Assembly: GCA_031426735.1 (NCBI GenBank)
Contig: JASJPK010000022.1
Span: 1-64,000, forward strand
Direction of reading: 5' to 3'
DNA from: PFJX01 sp031426735
GTDB taxonomy: Bacteria > Pseudomonadota > Gammaproteobacteria > Burkholderiales > Thiobacillaceae
Length of the DNA stretch: 64,000 bases
The notes below the pieces were generated by a model. It ran no database searches. It worked only from the letters and a program-made list of their open reading frames with translations, and was not told the DNA's origin. Positions 51,593-60,984 of the stretch are shown here, one piece after another. Position 1 is the stretch's first letter. Every line of letters starts with the position of its first letter. The position numbers and the translations under genes were made by a program.

Positions 51593-52080
51593 GCGAGGAT
51601 GCGCAAAAAACGGAAGACGACATTTCCGCCGACGATTGGGCATCCGCATTGGCCGAGCAGGAGTCGACTGCGCCTGCTGCCGGCGCCGATGACGATTGGG
51701 GGGCGGCTCTGGCCGAACAGGAGGCGGCCGATCAAGCTGCCGCGCAGAAGGCTCCACCGAGTCCTCCTGCAGCACAGATTTTCCAGAATCTCAGCCCCGA
51801 TAGCGTGCAGCCGGCGGCCAACAATCTCGATCTGATCCTCGATATCCCGGTTCAACTCAATGTCGAATTGGGCCGCACCAAAATCGCCATTCGCAATCTG
51901 CTGCAGTTGGCGCAAGGCTCCGTGGTCGAACTGGATGGCCTGGCTGGACAGCCCATGGATGTGCTGGTCAACGGCTGTTTGATCGCGCAAGGCGAAGTCG
52001 TTGTCGTCAACGATAAATTCGGCATACGCCTGACCGACATCATCAGTCCTGCCGAACGACTACGCCGCCTTAACCGCTGA
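51589..52080 (+). CDS. fliN: Flagellar motor switch protein FliN
   Basis: 163 residues. Acidic N-terminal half with two near-repeats of DDWxxALAEQE, then the C-terminal SpoA domain: LDLILDIPVQLNVELGRTK, GSVVELDGLAGQPMDVLVNG and GEVVVVNDKFGIRLTDI. Forms the C-ring with FliM. Confidence 0.96.
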   Translation: MSEDAQKTEDDISADDWASALAEQESTAPAAGADDDWGAALAEQEAADQAAAQKAPPSPPAAQIFQNLSPDSVQPAANNLDLILDIPVQLNVELGRTKIAIRNLLQLAQGSVVELDGLAGQPMDVLVNGCLIAQGEVVVVNDKFGIRLTDIISPAERLRRLNR

Positions 52081-52094
52081 ATGAAATCCTGCCG

Positions 52095-52541
52095 ATGAAA
52101 TTTTCTCCAGTTTTCCGCAAAGGGCCTTGGGCCCTTTTTGCGTTATTTGCGGTTGTCGCACCCAGCGTGCTTGCCGCCAACGAGCCGCCCGCGATTTCGA
52201 CTTCGGGCGCCTTGTTCCAGGGTTTGTTGGGCCTCGGTATGGTGCTGGCGGCGCTGGCTGCTTTCTTCTGGTTTTTGCGGCGATTTTCGCCTGGCCAGAC
52301 GGCGGCCCAAGGCGTCGTCAAGGTGGTCGGTGGCGTCATGCTGGGCCCGCGCGAGCGTCTGGTGGTGGTCGAGGTGGGCGAAACCTGGCTGCTGCTCGGC
52401 GTCGGTGGCGGCCAGGTCAGCACCTTGCATACCCTGCCTCGGCCGGAAGGCTATACACCCGCAACACAGGCTCCGTTGCCCGCTCACTTGCCCAGATTCG
52501 CCGACAAGCTCAAGGAGCTTCTCTCGAAACGGCAGGGGTAA
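52095..52541 (+). CDS. fliO: Flagellar biosynthesis protein FliO
   Basis: 148 residues. Cleavable-looking signal (ending SVLAAN) or membrane helix, a second membrane helix (about 40-62), and a cytoplasmic tail with GPRERLVVVEVGETWLLLGVG, typical FliO. Needed for FliP ring assembly. Confidence 0.92.
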   Translation: MKFSPVFRKGPWALFALFAVVAPSVLAANEPPAISTSGALFQGLLGLGMVLAALAAFFWFLRRFSPGQTAAQGVVKVVGGVMLGPRERLVVVEVGETWLLLGVGGGQVSTLHTLPRPEGYTPATQAPLPAHLPRFADKLKELLSKRQG

Positions 52542-52596
52542 CGGGCATGAATCGAGGCCGTCCCGGAGAATGAACGTTTCGCCATGCCCGTTTCCC

Positions 52597-52660
52597 TCAC
52601 CCCCAACCCCTCTCCCGCAAGCGGGCGAGGGGAGCGTCGAGCGCCGCAGTCGCGGCGCTC
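52597..52660. repeat. REP-like palindromes between fliO and fliP
   Basis: CCCCTCTCCCGC/GCGGGCGAGGGG (52607-52632, one mismatch) preceded by CCCTCACCCCCAACCCC, then GAGCGCCGC/GCGGCGCTC (52639-52660). Inserted in an otherwise tight flagellar operon and ends 12 bases before fliP, so it may influence fliP translation. Confidence 0.8.
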
Positions 52661-52671
52661 GCGTTGATGTC

Positions 52672-53415
52672 ATGCGTCTGCGTGCACTGCTCCTGATTTT
52701 CCTGGTCGGGCTTCTGCCCAGTGTGGCCATGGCGGCGCCCGGCATCCCGGCGTTCTCCAGTACGCCGGGCGCCGGCGGCGCCACCAATTACACGTTCAGC
52801 ATCGAAGCGCTGCTGCTGCTGACGGCATTGACCTTCCTGCCGGCGGCGTTGCTGATGATGACGGCCTTCACCCGCATCGTCATCGTACTGTCCCTGTTGC
52901 GCCAGGCCATGGGCACGATGAATGCGCCACCGAATCAGGTCATTGTCGGGCTGTCCCTGTTTCTGACGTTTTTCATCATGGCGCCGGTGTTCGACAAGAT
53001 TCACGAAACCGCCTGGAAACCCTATTCGGAAAACAAGATCAGCCTGGTGCAGGCCGCCGATCTCGGCGCGCAGCCGCTCAAGTCGTTCATGCTGAAACAG
53101 ACGCGACAAGAGGATCTGGCCTTGTTCATCGGTCTGGCCAAGGTGCCGCCACTCAACACGCCGGAGGAGACGCCGCTGAAAGTGCTGGTTCCGGCCTTCA
53201 TCATCAGCGAACTGAAAACCGCCTTCCAGATCGGTTTCATCGTGTTCATCCCGTTTCTGATCATCGACATGGTGGTCGCCAGCGTGTTGATGTCGATGGG
53301 CATGATGATGTTGTCGCCGGTGCTGGTCTCGCTGCCGTTCAAGATCATGCTGTTCGTGCTGGCGGATGGCTGGAATCTGCTCATCGCCTCGCTGGTGCAG
53401 ACTTTCCAGATATGA
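52672..53415 (+). CDS. fliP: Flagellar export-gate protein FliP
   Basis: 247 residues. Signal-like first helix with cleavage after AMAA, then four membrane helices; FTRIVIVLSLLRQAMGTMNAPPNQVI and ELKTAFQIGFIVFIPFLIIDMVVASVLMSMGMMML are highly conserved. Core of the export channel. Start ATG at 52672; the preceding bases are REP and no strong SD is visible. Confidence 0.96.
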   Translation: MRLRALLLIFLVGLLPSVAMAAPGIPAFSSTPGAGGATNYTFSIEALLLLTALTFLPAALLMMTAFTRIVIVLSLLRQAMGTMNAPPNQVIVGLSLFLTFFIMAPVFDKIHETAWKPYSENKISLVQAADLGAQPLKSFMLKQTRQEDLALFIGLAKVPPLNTPEETPLKVLVPAFIISELKTAFQIGFIVFIPFLIIDMVVASVLMSMGMMMLSPVLVSLPFKIMLFVLADGWNLLIASLVQTFQI

Positions 53416-53425
53416 GTTTGCAGAG

Positions 53426-53695
53426 ATGACTCCCGATACCGTCATCGCCATCGTGCGCCAGGCGCTGGAAGTCGCCATGCTGGCGGCCGCGCCGATGTTG
53501 CTGGCCTCCTTGTTTACCGGCCTGCTGGTTTCCGTTTTTCAGGCCGCGACGCAGATCAACGAGATGACCTTGTCGTTCATCCCCAAGGTTCTCGTGATGT
53601 TTATCGTGCTGGTGGTCACCGGTCCGTGGACCTTGCAATTGCTGGTCGAATACATCACCCGACTGATCGGTAGCATTCCGACACTGATCGGATAA
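53426..53695 (+). CDS. fliQ: Flagellar export-gate protein FliQ
   Basis: 89 residues, two membrane helices; TPDTVIAIVRQALEVAML and GLLVSVFQAATQINEMTLSFIPK are the family core. GCAGAG ahead of the ATG. Four bases before fliR. Confidence 0.96.
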   Translation: MTPDTVIAIVRQALEVAMLAAAPMLLASLFTGLLVSVFQAATQINEMTLSFIPKVLVMFIVLVVTGPWTLQLLVEYITRLIGSIPTLIG

Positions 53696-53699
53696 CACC

Positions 53700-54485
53700 A
53701 TGTTCACGCTGTCGTCAGCCGATCTGGACACGATGCTGGCGCTGTTCCTGTTTCCCTTCGTACGCATTCTGGCCTGGCTCTCGTTCGATCCGCTGCTGGG
53801 CAATCGCGCGGTACCGATGCGCGTGCGCGTCGCTTTGGCGATGGTGCTGGCGATGGCGGTCACGCCGATCCTGCCGATGGACACGCCGGTGCGCCTGGCC
53901 TCCGGCGATGGCGTGCTGATCCTGCTGCAACAGATCGCCATCGGCGCCGCGTTGGGGTTCGCCTTGCGTATCGTGTTCTCCGCGGTCGAATTCGCCGGCC
54001 AATTGATGGGCCTGCAAATGGGGCTGTCCTTCGCCACCTTGTTCGATCCGATCAACGGTGCGCAAACGCAGGTGATTTCCCAATTCCTGACGCTGACTGC
54101 CACGTTGATCCTGTTCGCCTTCAACGGCCACCATCTGGTCATCTCCGCACTGGTCATGAGTTTTCAGGAAATTCCGATCGGCGCAACCTTCTCGGCGGAC
54201 GGATTCGCCATGCTGGCGCACTGGGGCGGTACCTTGTTCGCGGTCGGCTTGCATATTTCATTGCCGGTCACCGCCGCGCTGCTGGCCACCAATCTGACCG
54301 TCGGCATGATGTCGCGCGCATCGCCGCAATTGAACATCTTCGCCATCGGTTTCCCGTTGACGATTGGCGTGGGTTTCGTTGTGCTCTACCTGGCCCTGGC
54401 GTTTCTGCCGGCGCGACTCGATCAATTCTGGCTGCAGGCCGTCGAAGTCGGCGCCGGCGCCATGCGTGGCGTAGCCGGACAGTAA
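53700..54485 (+). CDS. fliR: Flagellar export-gate protein FliR
   Basis: 261 residues, about six to seven membrane helices. RILAWLSFDPLLGNRAVPMRVRVALA and the GLQMGLSFATLFDP motif are typical. Last gene of the fli run; no flhB follows, the next gene being dapA with its own leader. Confidence 0.95.
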   Translation: MFTLSSADLDTMLALFLFPFVRILAWLSFDPLLGNRAVPMRVRVALAMVLAMAVTPILPMDTPVRLASGDGVLILLQQIAIGAALGFALRIVFSAVEFAGQLMGLQMGLSFATLFDPINGAQTQVISQFLTLTATLILFAFNGHHLVISALVMSFQEIPIGATFSADGFAMLAHWGGTLFAVGLHISLPVTAALLATNLTVGMMSRASPQLNIFAIGFPLTIGVGFVVLYLALAFLPARLDQFWLQAVEVGAGAMRGVAGQ

Positions 54486-54541
54486 TCGTCGCGTTCCTGC
54501 GGTATCCGGCGTCGGCGCGGTCAGTTCAGGCCGGTTTCGGC

Positions 54542-54547
54542 TAAAAT
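54542..54547 (+). promoter_or_regulatory. Possible -10 of the dapA promoter
   Basis: TAAAAT 27 bases before the dapA ATG; no good -35 in the GC-rich stretch upstream. Confidence 0.35.
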
Positions 54548-54574
54548 CGCTTCTTTTTTCGAATCCTGATCGCC

Positions 54575-55450
54575 ATGTTTACTGGCAGCCTCGTCGCTCT
54601 CGTTACCCCCATGCTGGCTGATGGGTCTCTGGATATGCCCCGCTTCCGGGCGCTGATCGATTGGCATATCGATCAAGGCACCGATGGCCTGGTCATCGTC
54701 GGCACCACCGGCGAGTCGCCTACCGTCAATACCGAAGAGCATTGCCTGCTGATCCGCACGGCGGTCGAACAGGCCGCCGGGCGAGTTCCGGTGATCGCCG
54801 GCACCGGCGCGAATTCCACCACCGAAGCCATCGAACTGACCCGTTGCGCCAAGTCAGCCGGAGCGGCGGCCGGACTTTCTGTCGCGCCGTACTACAACAA
54901 GCCGAACCAGGAAGGCCTCTATCAGCATTTCAAGGCGATCGCCGAAGCGGTTGACCTGCCCCTGATCCTGTACAACGTACCGGGCCGTACCGTCTCGGAT
55001 ATCAGCAACGATACCGTCCTGCGTCTGGCCAAACTGCCTGGCGTGGTCGGCATCAAGGACGCCACCGGCAACATCGAGCGCGGTTCCCTGCTGCTCAAGG
55101 CCGCGCCGGCGACTTTCTCGGTTTACAGCGGCGACGATGCCAGTTGCATGGTGCTGATGTTGCTGGGTGCCAAGGGCGTGATCTCGGTCACCAGCAACGT
55201 TGCGCCCAAGCTGATGCACGAAATGTGCGTCGCCGCTCTCGGCGGCGATCTGGCACGGGCCCGCGCCATCAACTTCCAGTTGCTCGGCCTGCACCAGAAA
55301 CTGTTCGTGGAAGCCAATCCGATTCCCGTCAAGTGGGCACTGACCGCAATGGGCCACATCGATTCCGGCATCCGTTTGCCGTTGGTTACCCTGTCTGACA
55401 CATATCACGACACCTTGCGTGTCGCCCTGAAGGAAGCCGGCTCTTTATGA
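54575..55450 (+). CDS. dapA: 4-hydroxy-tetrahydrodipicolinate synthase
   Basis: 291 residues. Condenses pyruvate with aspartate semialdehyde, first step to lysine and diaminopimelate. Schiff-base lysine K161 (GIKDATGN), Y133 (LYNVPGRT) and T44-T45 (GTTGESPT) are in the E. coli positions. The last bases overlap the bamC start (ATGA), the common dapA-bamC arrangement. Confidence 0.98.
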   Translation: MFTGSLVALVTPMLADGSLDMPRFRALIDWHIDQGTDGLVIVGTTGESPTVNTEEHCLLIRTAVEQAAGRVPVIAGTGANSTTEAIELTRCAKSAGAAAGLSVAPYYNKPNQEGLYQHFKAIAEAVDLPLILYNVPGRTVSDISNDTVLRLAKLPGVVGIKDATGNIERGSLLLKAAPATFSVYSGDDASCMVLMLLGAKGVISVTSNVAPKLMHEMCVAALGGDLARARAINFQLLGLHQKLFVEANPIPVKWALTAMGHIDSGIRLPLVTLSDTYHDTLRVALKEAGSL

Positions 55451-56589
55451 AAATTTTCGCCTTGCGTAACCCTGTCGCGCTGATCGCTCTGGCCGTGACC
55501 GCCAGCGGCTGTTCCATGTTTGAAGGCAAGAAGATCGACTACAAATCCGCCAGCACGTTGCCGACGCTGGAGGCGCCGCCGGATCTGGTGCTGCCGGCGG
55601 GCGACAACCGCTTTGCCGTACCGGACATCAACCCGAAGGGTGCTGCCACCTTCTCCGCCTATGACCGCGAACGCGGTGGCAAGCCGCAAGCCGCAGGCAC
55701 GCAAGCGCTGTTGCCGAAGGTCGACAAGGTCAGCATCGAGCGGGCCGGCGGCCAGCGCTGGTTGACGGTGCAAGCCCCGGCGGCCGAAGTCTGGCCCATC
55801 GTCAAGGATTTCTGGCAGGAACTGGGCTTCATCATCACGCTGGAATTGCCCGATGCCGGTGTGCTGGAAACCGACTGGGCCGAAAATCGCGCCAAGATTC
55901 CGCAGGAAGGCATTCGCGGTTTCCTCGGCAAGGCGATGGACAGCCTGTATTCCACCGCCGAACGCGACAAGTTCCGCACGCGGCTGGAACCGGCAGCTGA
56001 AGGCCGCACCGAAATCTATGTCAGCCATCGCGGCATGGTCGAGGTGTTCGAAGGTACCCAGGGCGGCGGCGATCAGGGCCAGGGCCGCACCATCTGGCAA
56101 CCGCGTCCGGCCAACCCGGAACTCGAAGCGGAAATGCTGCGTCGTCTGATGGTGCGTTTCGGCGTCGAAGAAACGCGCGCGCAGAGCATGTTGGCCGACA
56201 AGAGCGCGCCGGCGCAGGCCGTGCAGATCAAGAATCCGGATGCGGCGCCCGGCATCAGCCTGCCGGATTCGTTCGACCGCGCCTGGCGTCGGGTCGGTCT
56301 GGCGCTCGACCGGATCGGCTTTGTCGTGGAAGACCGCGACCGCGCCGGCGGCATCTACTTCGTCCGCTATGCCGACCCGGAAGCCAATAGCAGGAAGGAA
56401 AAGGGCTTCCTGTCCAAACTCGCGTTCTGGAGTTCGGATGACGCCAAAGCCAAGGCGCTGCGCTACCAGGTGCGCCTGAAAGGGACCGAAGCGAACACCG
56501 CCCTGGCCGTTTACATGGACGATGGCGCGCCGGCGAACAACGAGACCGGCAACCGCATCGCCAGTCTGTTGTTCGAGCAACTGAAGTAA
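55447..56589 (+). CDS. bamC: Outer-membrane assembly lipoprotein BamC
   Basis: 380 residues. Lipoprotein signal with lipidated C22 (TASGC). The flexible N-terminus (PTLEAPPDLVLPAGDNRFAVPD) that contacts BamD is conserved, then two helix-grip domains. Member of the BAM complex that inserts beta-barrels. Confidence 0.93.
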   Translation: MKIFALRNPVALIALAVTASGCSMFEGKKIDYKSASTLPTLEAPPDLVLPAGDNRFAVPDINPKGAATFSAYDRERGGKPQAAGTQALLPKVDKVSIERAGGQRWLTVQAPAAEVWPIVKDFWQELGFIITLELPDAGVLETDWAENRAKIPQEGIRGFLGKAMDSLYSTAERDKFRTRLEPAAEGRTEIYVSHRGMVEVFEGTQGGGDQGQGRTIWQPRPANPELEAEMLRRLMVRFGVEETRAQSMLADKSAPAQAVQIKNPDAAPGISLPDSFDRAWRRVGLALDRIGFVVEDRDRAGGIYFVRYADPEANSRKEKGFLSKLAFWSSDDAKAKALRYQVRLKGTEANTALAVYMDDGAPANNETGNRIASLLFEQLK

Positions 56590-56596
56590 GCGACCG

Positions 56597-57360
56597 ATGC
56601 GTTTCGGATGTCTCGGCAGCGGCAGCAAAGGCAATGCCTGGCTGGTGCAAGCCGGAGACACCCGCATCCTGGTCGATTGCGGCTTCGGCCCGCGTGAAGC
56701 CGGCAAGCGGCTGGCGCGCCTGGGCCTCGCAGTGAACGACCTCGATGCCATTCTGATCACGCACGAACATGGCGATCACGCTCGCGGTGCCGCCCAATTG
56801 GCGAGCAAGGCACGCTGCCCGGTCTGGCTGTCGCATGGCACCCACGCCATGCTGGATGCAGCGGGCATCGCGCCGCTTTCGCTGCAGATCATCGCTGGGC
56901 AGCAGAAGTTTGCCGTCGGCGCGCTGGAAATCACGCCCTACCCGGTGCCGCACGACGCGCGCGAGCCGATGCAGTTCGTCTTCTCCGATGGCGCGCACCG
57001 GTTCGGTTTGCTGACCGATGCCGGTCATGTCACGGCGCACATGGAAACCGTCCTGAGCGGCTGCGCTGCGCTGGCGCTGGAATGCAATCACGATGTCGCC
57101 CGGCTCGAAGCGGGCAGTTATCCGTATCCGCTGAAGCAGCGCATCCTTGGCCGCTACGGCCATCTCGACAATGCTGCAGCGGCAACGCTGCTGCAGAAGA
57201 TTGCAGGCAGCGGCCTCAAACATGTGGTGGCTGCGCATCTGTCCGCAGAGAATAACGCGCCTGAACTTGCCCGTGCCGCCTTGGCCCGGGCGCTAGGGTG
57301 CGCGCACGACTGGATCGGCGTCGCCGATCAGGAAACTGGACTCGATTGGCGGGAAATCTG

Positions 57361-57361
<1 letters not shown>
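56597..57361 (+). CDS. Metallo-beta-lactamase-fold hydrolase (YycJ/VicX-like)
   Basis: 254 residues. Begins RFGCLGSGSKGNAWLVQ, then the zinc site ITHEHGDHARG and later HYPVPHDAREP, LTDAGHVT and the LECNHD motif. Related to WalJ/YycJ exo-nuclease-like proteins of the tRNase Z / beta-CASP neighbourhood; substrate uncertain. Its TGA shares a base with the ATG of the helicase gene (TGATG), suggesting an RNA- or DNA-linked role. Confidence 0.9.
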
Positions 57362-58727
<1,366 letters not shown>

Positions 58728-58731
<4 letters not shown>

Positions 58732-59027
58732 GTTCCGAATGGCTGCTGCTCGCCAGCCTGGCCGCCCTGGCCTGGTTCTGGTGGGACAGCCTGCAAAAGC
58801 GCGAACTCGCGGTGCGCGCCGCCCGCGCCGTGTGCGAGCGTTCCGGCGTGCAATTTCTCGATGACAGCGTCGCGCTCAGCCGGATGCGGTTGAAACGCGA
58901 CAGCAACCACCGCGCCCGCCTCTATCGTGAATTCTCGTTCGACTACTCCAGCGTCGGCGACGACCGCCAGGCCGGCCGGGTTTATCTGCTCGGCGAAGTC
59001 GTGCTTTCGGCGGATTTGATCGCCTGA
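58728..59027 (+). CDS. DUF3301 family membrane-anchored protein
   Basis: 99 residues. N-terminal hydrophobic helix (about 5-20, WLLLASLAALAWFWWDS), then a small domain with SGVQFLDDSVALSRMRLKRD and REFSFDYSS, which I recognise as DUF3301. Function unknown. Overlaps the helicase stop (ATGA). Confidence 0.8.
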
Positions 59028-59094
59028 TCCTGTGCAGTAAACAAGCCGAAGCGGAATTTCAGCGGCTTCAGGTCATTCCCACCCTACGACCCGC

Positions 59095-59161
59095 GTAGGA
59101 GCGCCTTCCAAGGCGCGATTGTTCAGCTGTCAAAGCATCGCGGCTTGGAAGCCGCCCCTAC
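59095..59161. repeat. REP-like inverted pair, GTAGG type
   Basis: Arms 59095-59118 (GTAGGAGCGCCTTCCAAGGC then GCGA) and 59138-59161, related by inversion with three differences, two of which are compensating. Each arm is itself a hairpin. Same layout as the element at 1578-1638. Confidence 0.9.
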
Positions 59162-59326
59162 GGCGCTCGCTTCTTGCAACGGCAATCGGACGCTGGATCG
59201 CGGGAAAGGTCATGTCCGAGTGTGGTTTGTGTAGCACTGGCGGGCATAGTCGGTATTTATTACACGCGAGCAGACGTTGGAACGGGAGGGGATCGCAACC
59301 CCATGATCTTAAATGGAGTACATAGC

Positions 59327-59342
59327 TGGCATGTACATTGCT
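59327..59342 (+). promoter_or_regulatory. Sigma-54 (RpoN) promoter of the PEP-CTERM gene
   Basis: TGGCATGTACATTGCT matches the -24/-12 consensus TGGCACG-N4-TTGCW with GG and GC exactly 10 bases apart. Start of transcription would be near 59353, 32 bases before the ATG. PEP-CTERM genes are known to be controlled by RpoN with the PrsK/PrsR pair. Confidence 0.8.
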
Positions 59343-59384
59343 TTAGGTCGAACTCCCTAACCAAACACGGACAACAGGAACAAT

Positions 59385-60047
59385 ATGGCATTCTGCAAAT
59401 CACCGAGCGCGTTGGCGCTGTGCGCTGCTTTAGGTGGCGCACTTGGGTCGACACCTGCTACAGCGCTGCCTATCAATCTGGTTACGAATGGTAGTTTTGA
59501 AGCGAATACCATCGTTCCGCAAAATCCTGGTGCTCCCTACCAGTTTATCGGTGACAAAACCGCCACCCCCTTGAGCGGCTGGACTACGCACTCCGGTTTC
59601 CGCGGCATCATTCTGTTCAACAGTGGCTACCAGCCGGTTGCCGATGGCGTTAACGCAGTGCAGTTGGAATGGCCCGGTGACACCTTGTCGCAGACCTTTG
59701 CGACCGTGGCTGGTCAAGAATATGAGTTGAGCTATGCGGTTTCGGCGTTTACCGACGGGGGTAGCAATTTTCAGGGCTATCTCAACGTGGCGATCGATGG
59801 GGCTACTCAGACGGTAAACGGCTCGATGGCGGGCTACACGAACTATTCACTGGCTTTTGTGGCCGATAACAACTTTGCAACGCTGACTTTCACAAGCCTG
59901 GGCGATATGTGGCGCAGCTACCCGCAACTCGACAACGTCAACGTTACGGCTGTCGCGAATACGGCAGCGGTGCCGGAACCTGCATCTCTTGCCCTTCTTG
60001 CCCTGGGTCTGGCCGGGCTTGGCATCAGCAGGCGCAACAAAGTGTAA
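59385..60047 (+). CDS. DUF642-domain PEP-CTERM exported protein
   Basis: 220 residues. Sec signal ending near ATALP, one beta-sandwich DUF642-like domain (NLVTNGSFEAN at its start, QPVADGVNAVQLEWPGD inside, LDNVNVTAV at its end), then the sorting tail VPEPASLALLALGLAGLGISRR. The tail is removed by exosortase during export to the envelope or matrix. AGGA five bases before the ATG. Own sigma-54 promoter and own terminator; no exosortase gene in the window. Confidence 0.93.
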   Translation: MAFCKSPSALALCAALGGALGSTPATALPINLVTNGSFEANTIVPQNPGAPYQFIGDKTATPLSGWTTHSGFRGIILFNSGYQPVADGVNAVQLEWPGDTLSQTFATVAGQEYELSYAVSAFTDGGSNFQGYLNVAIDGATQTVNGSMAGYTNYSLAFVADNNFATLTFTSLGDMWRSYPQLDNVNVTAVANTAAVPEPASLALLALGLAGLGISRRNKV

Positions 60048-60067
60048 TTAATTGCTACAGCCAGTCC

Positions 60068-60099
60068 ACAAGCCCCGTCTCGACGGGGCTTGTGTTTTT
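60068..60099 (+). terminator. Rho-independent terminator of the PEP-CTERM gene
   Basis: ACAAGCCCCGT (60068-60078), loop CTCG, ACGGGGCTTGT (60083-60093), then GTTTTT. Confidence 0.93.
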
Positions 60100-60228
60100 G
60101 GCCTCGGCATTCCCACTCAAACACCGGAACCAGACCCGGGTCTGTACCAGCAGCTCCAATGCCACCAGTTTGCCCATGCTTATCTCCATGGTTGGCCAAG
60201 TAACGCCTTATTCCGATTTCCCCTCGTC

Positions 60229-60984
60229 TTAGAACCCTTCGTCATCCCGCAGATAGCGCCACTGCCCCAGCGGCAAATTGCCCAGCGGGACGCGGCCGAT
60301 GCGCACGCGCTTGAGCCCGACGACGGTCAATCCGACCAGGTCGCACATGCGGCGGATCTGGCGTTTGCGGCCTTCTTTCAGGATGAAGCGGAGCTGGTCT
60401 TCGTTCTGCCATTCGACCTTGGCCGGGCGCAGTTTTTTGCCGTCGAGTTCGAGGCCGTGGTTGAGCAGTTTCAGGCCTTGCTCGGAGAGGCGGCCTTCGA
60501 CGCGCACCAAATATTCCTTTTCGATGTCGGAGTCGTCGCCGATCAGTTGCTTGGCGATGCGGCCGTCCTGGGTCAGCACCAGCAGGCCGGTCGAGTCGAT
60601 GTCGAGGCGGCCGGCGGGGGCGAGGCCTTTCAGGTGGTTGCCGTTGAAGGCGGGGCCGCCGCTGCCGGCCCAGAAGGCTTCCGGCTTGATCAGCACGACG
60701 GCCGGTTTGTAGCCGGGTTCGGGCTGGCCGGAGACGTAGCCGACCGGCTTGTGCAGCAGGATGGTGACGCGCTGCTGTTGGGCTTGTTGGGCTTGCTTGC
60801 CGAGTTCGATCTTGCAGTTGGGATCGACCCGCGTGCCGAGTTCGGAAATGGGCTGGCCATCGACGTAGACCAGGCCGCGCGCGATGTAGCTGTCGGCTTC
60901 GCGGCGCGAGCAGATGCCGCGTTCGGACATCAACTTGGACAGGCGGATGCCGTTCGGGTTGGGCGTGGGGGGCAGGTTGGTCAT
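60229..60984 (-). CDS. 23S rRNA pseudouridine synthase, RsuA/RluB/E/F family (RluF-like)
   Basis: 251 residues from ATG 60984 (MTNLPPTPN). N-terminal S4 RNA-binding domain (IRLSKLMSERGICSRREADSYIARGLV) and catalytic domain with GRLDIDSTGLLVLTQDG, whose first D is the nucleophile. KPVGYVSGQ and RRMCDLVGLTVVGLKRVRIG complete the family pattern. The start overlaps the stop of the large upstream gene (ATGA), so they are coupled; the exact rRNA target is not certain. Confidence 0.9.
   Translation of the reverse strand: MTNLPPTPNPNGIRLSKLMSERGICSRREADSYIARGLVYVDGQPISELGTRVDPNCKIELGKQAQQAQQQRVTILLHKPVGYVSGQPEPGYKPAVVLIKPEAFWAGSGGPAFNGNHLKGLAPAGRLDIDSTGLLVLTQDGRIAKQLIGDDSDIEKEYLVRVEGRLSEQGLKLLNHGLELDGKKLRPAKVEWQNEDQLRFILKEGRKRQIRRMCDLVGLTVVGLKRVRIGRVPLGNLPLGQWRYLRDDEGF

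Larger units (their letters stand above)
59028..59384. other. Intergenic region: REP pair and sigma-54 promoter
   Basis: 357 bases with no credible gene. The left part holds a GTAGG-type REP pair (59095-59161). The right part is AT-richer and carries the -24/-12 promoter of the PEP-CTERM gene. An open stretch around 59119-59325 lacks a ribosome site and family resemblance. Confidence 0.7.

Noticed and set aside
59119..59325. Short open frames in the gap before the PEP-CTERM gene
   Set aside because: They cross the REP pair and the upstream promoter region and have no ribosome site.
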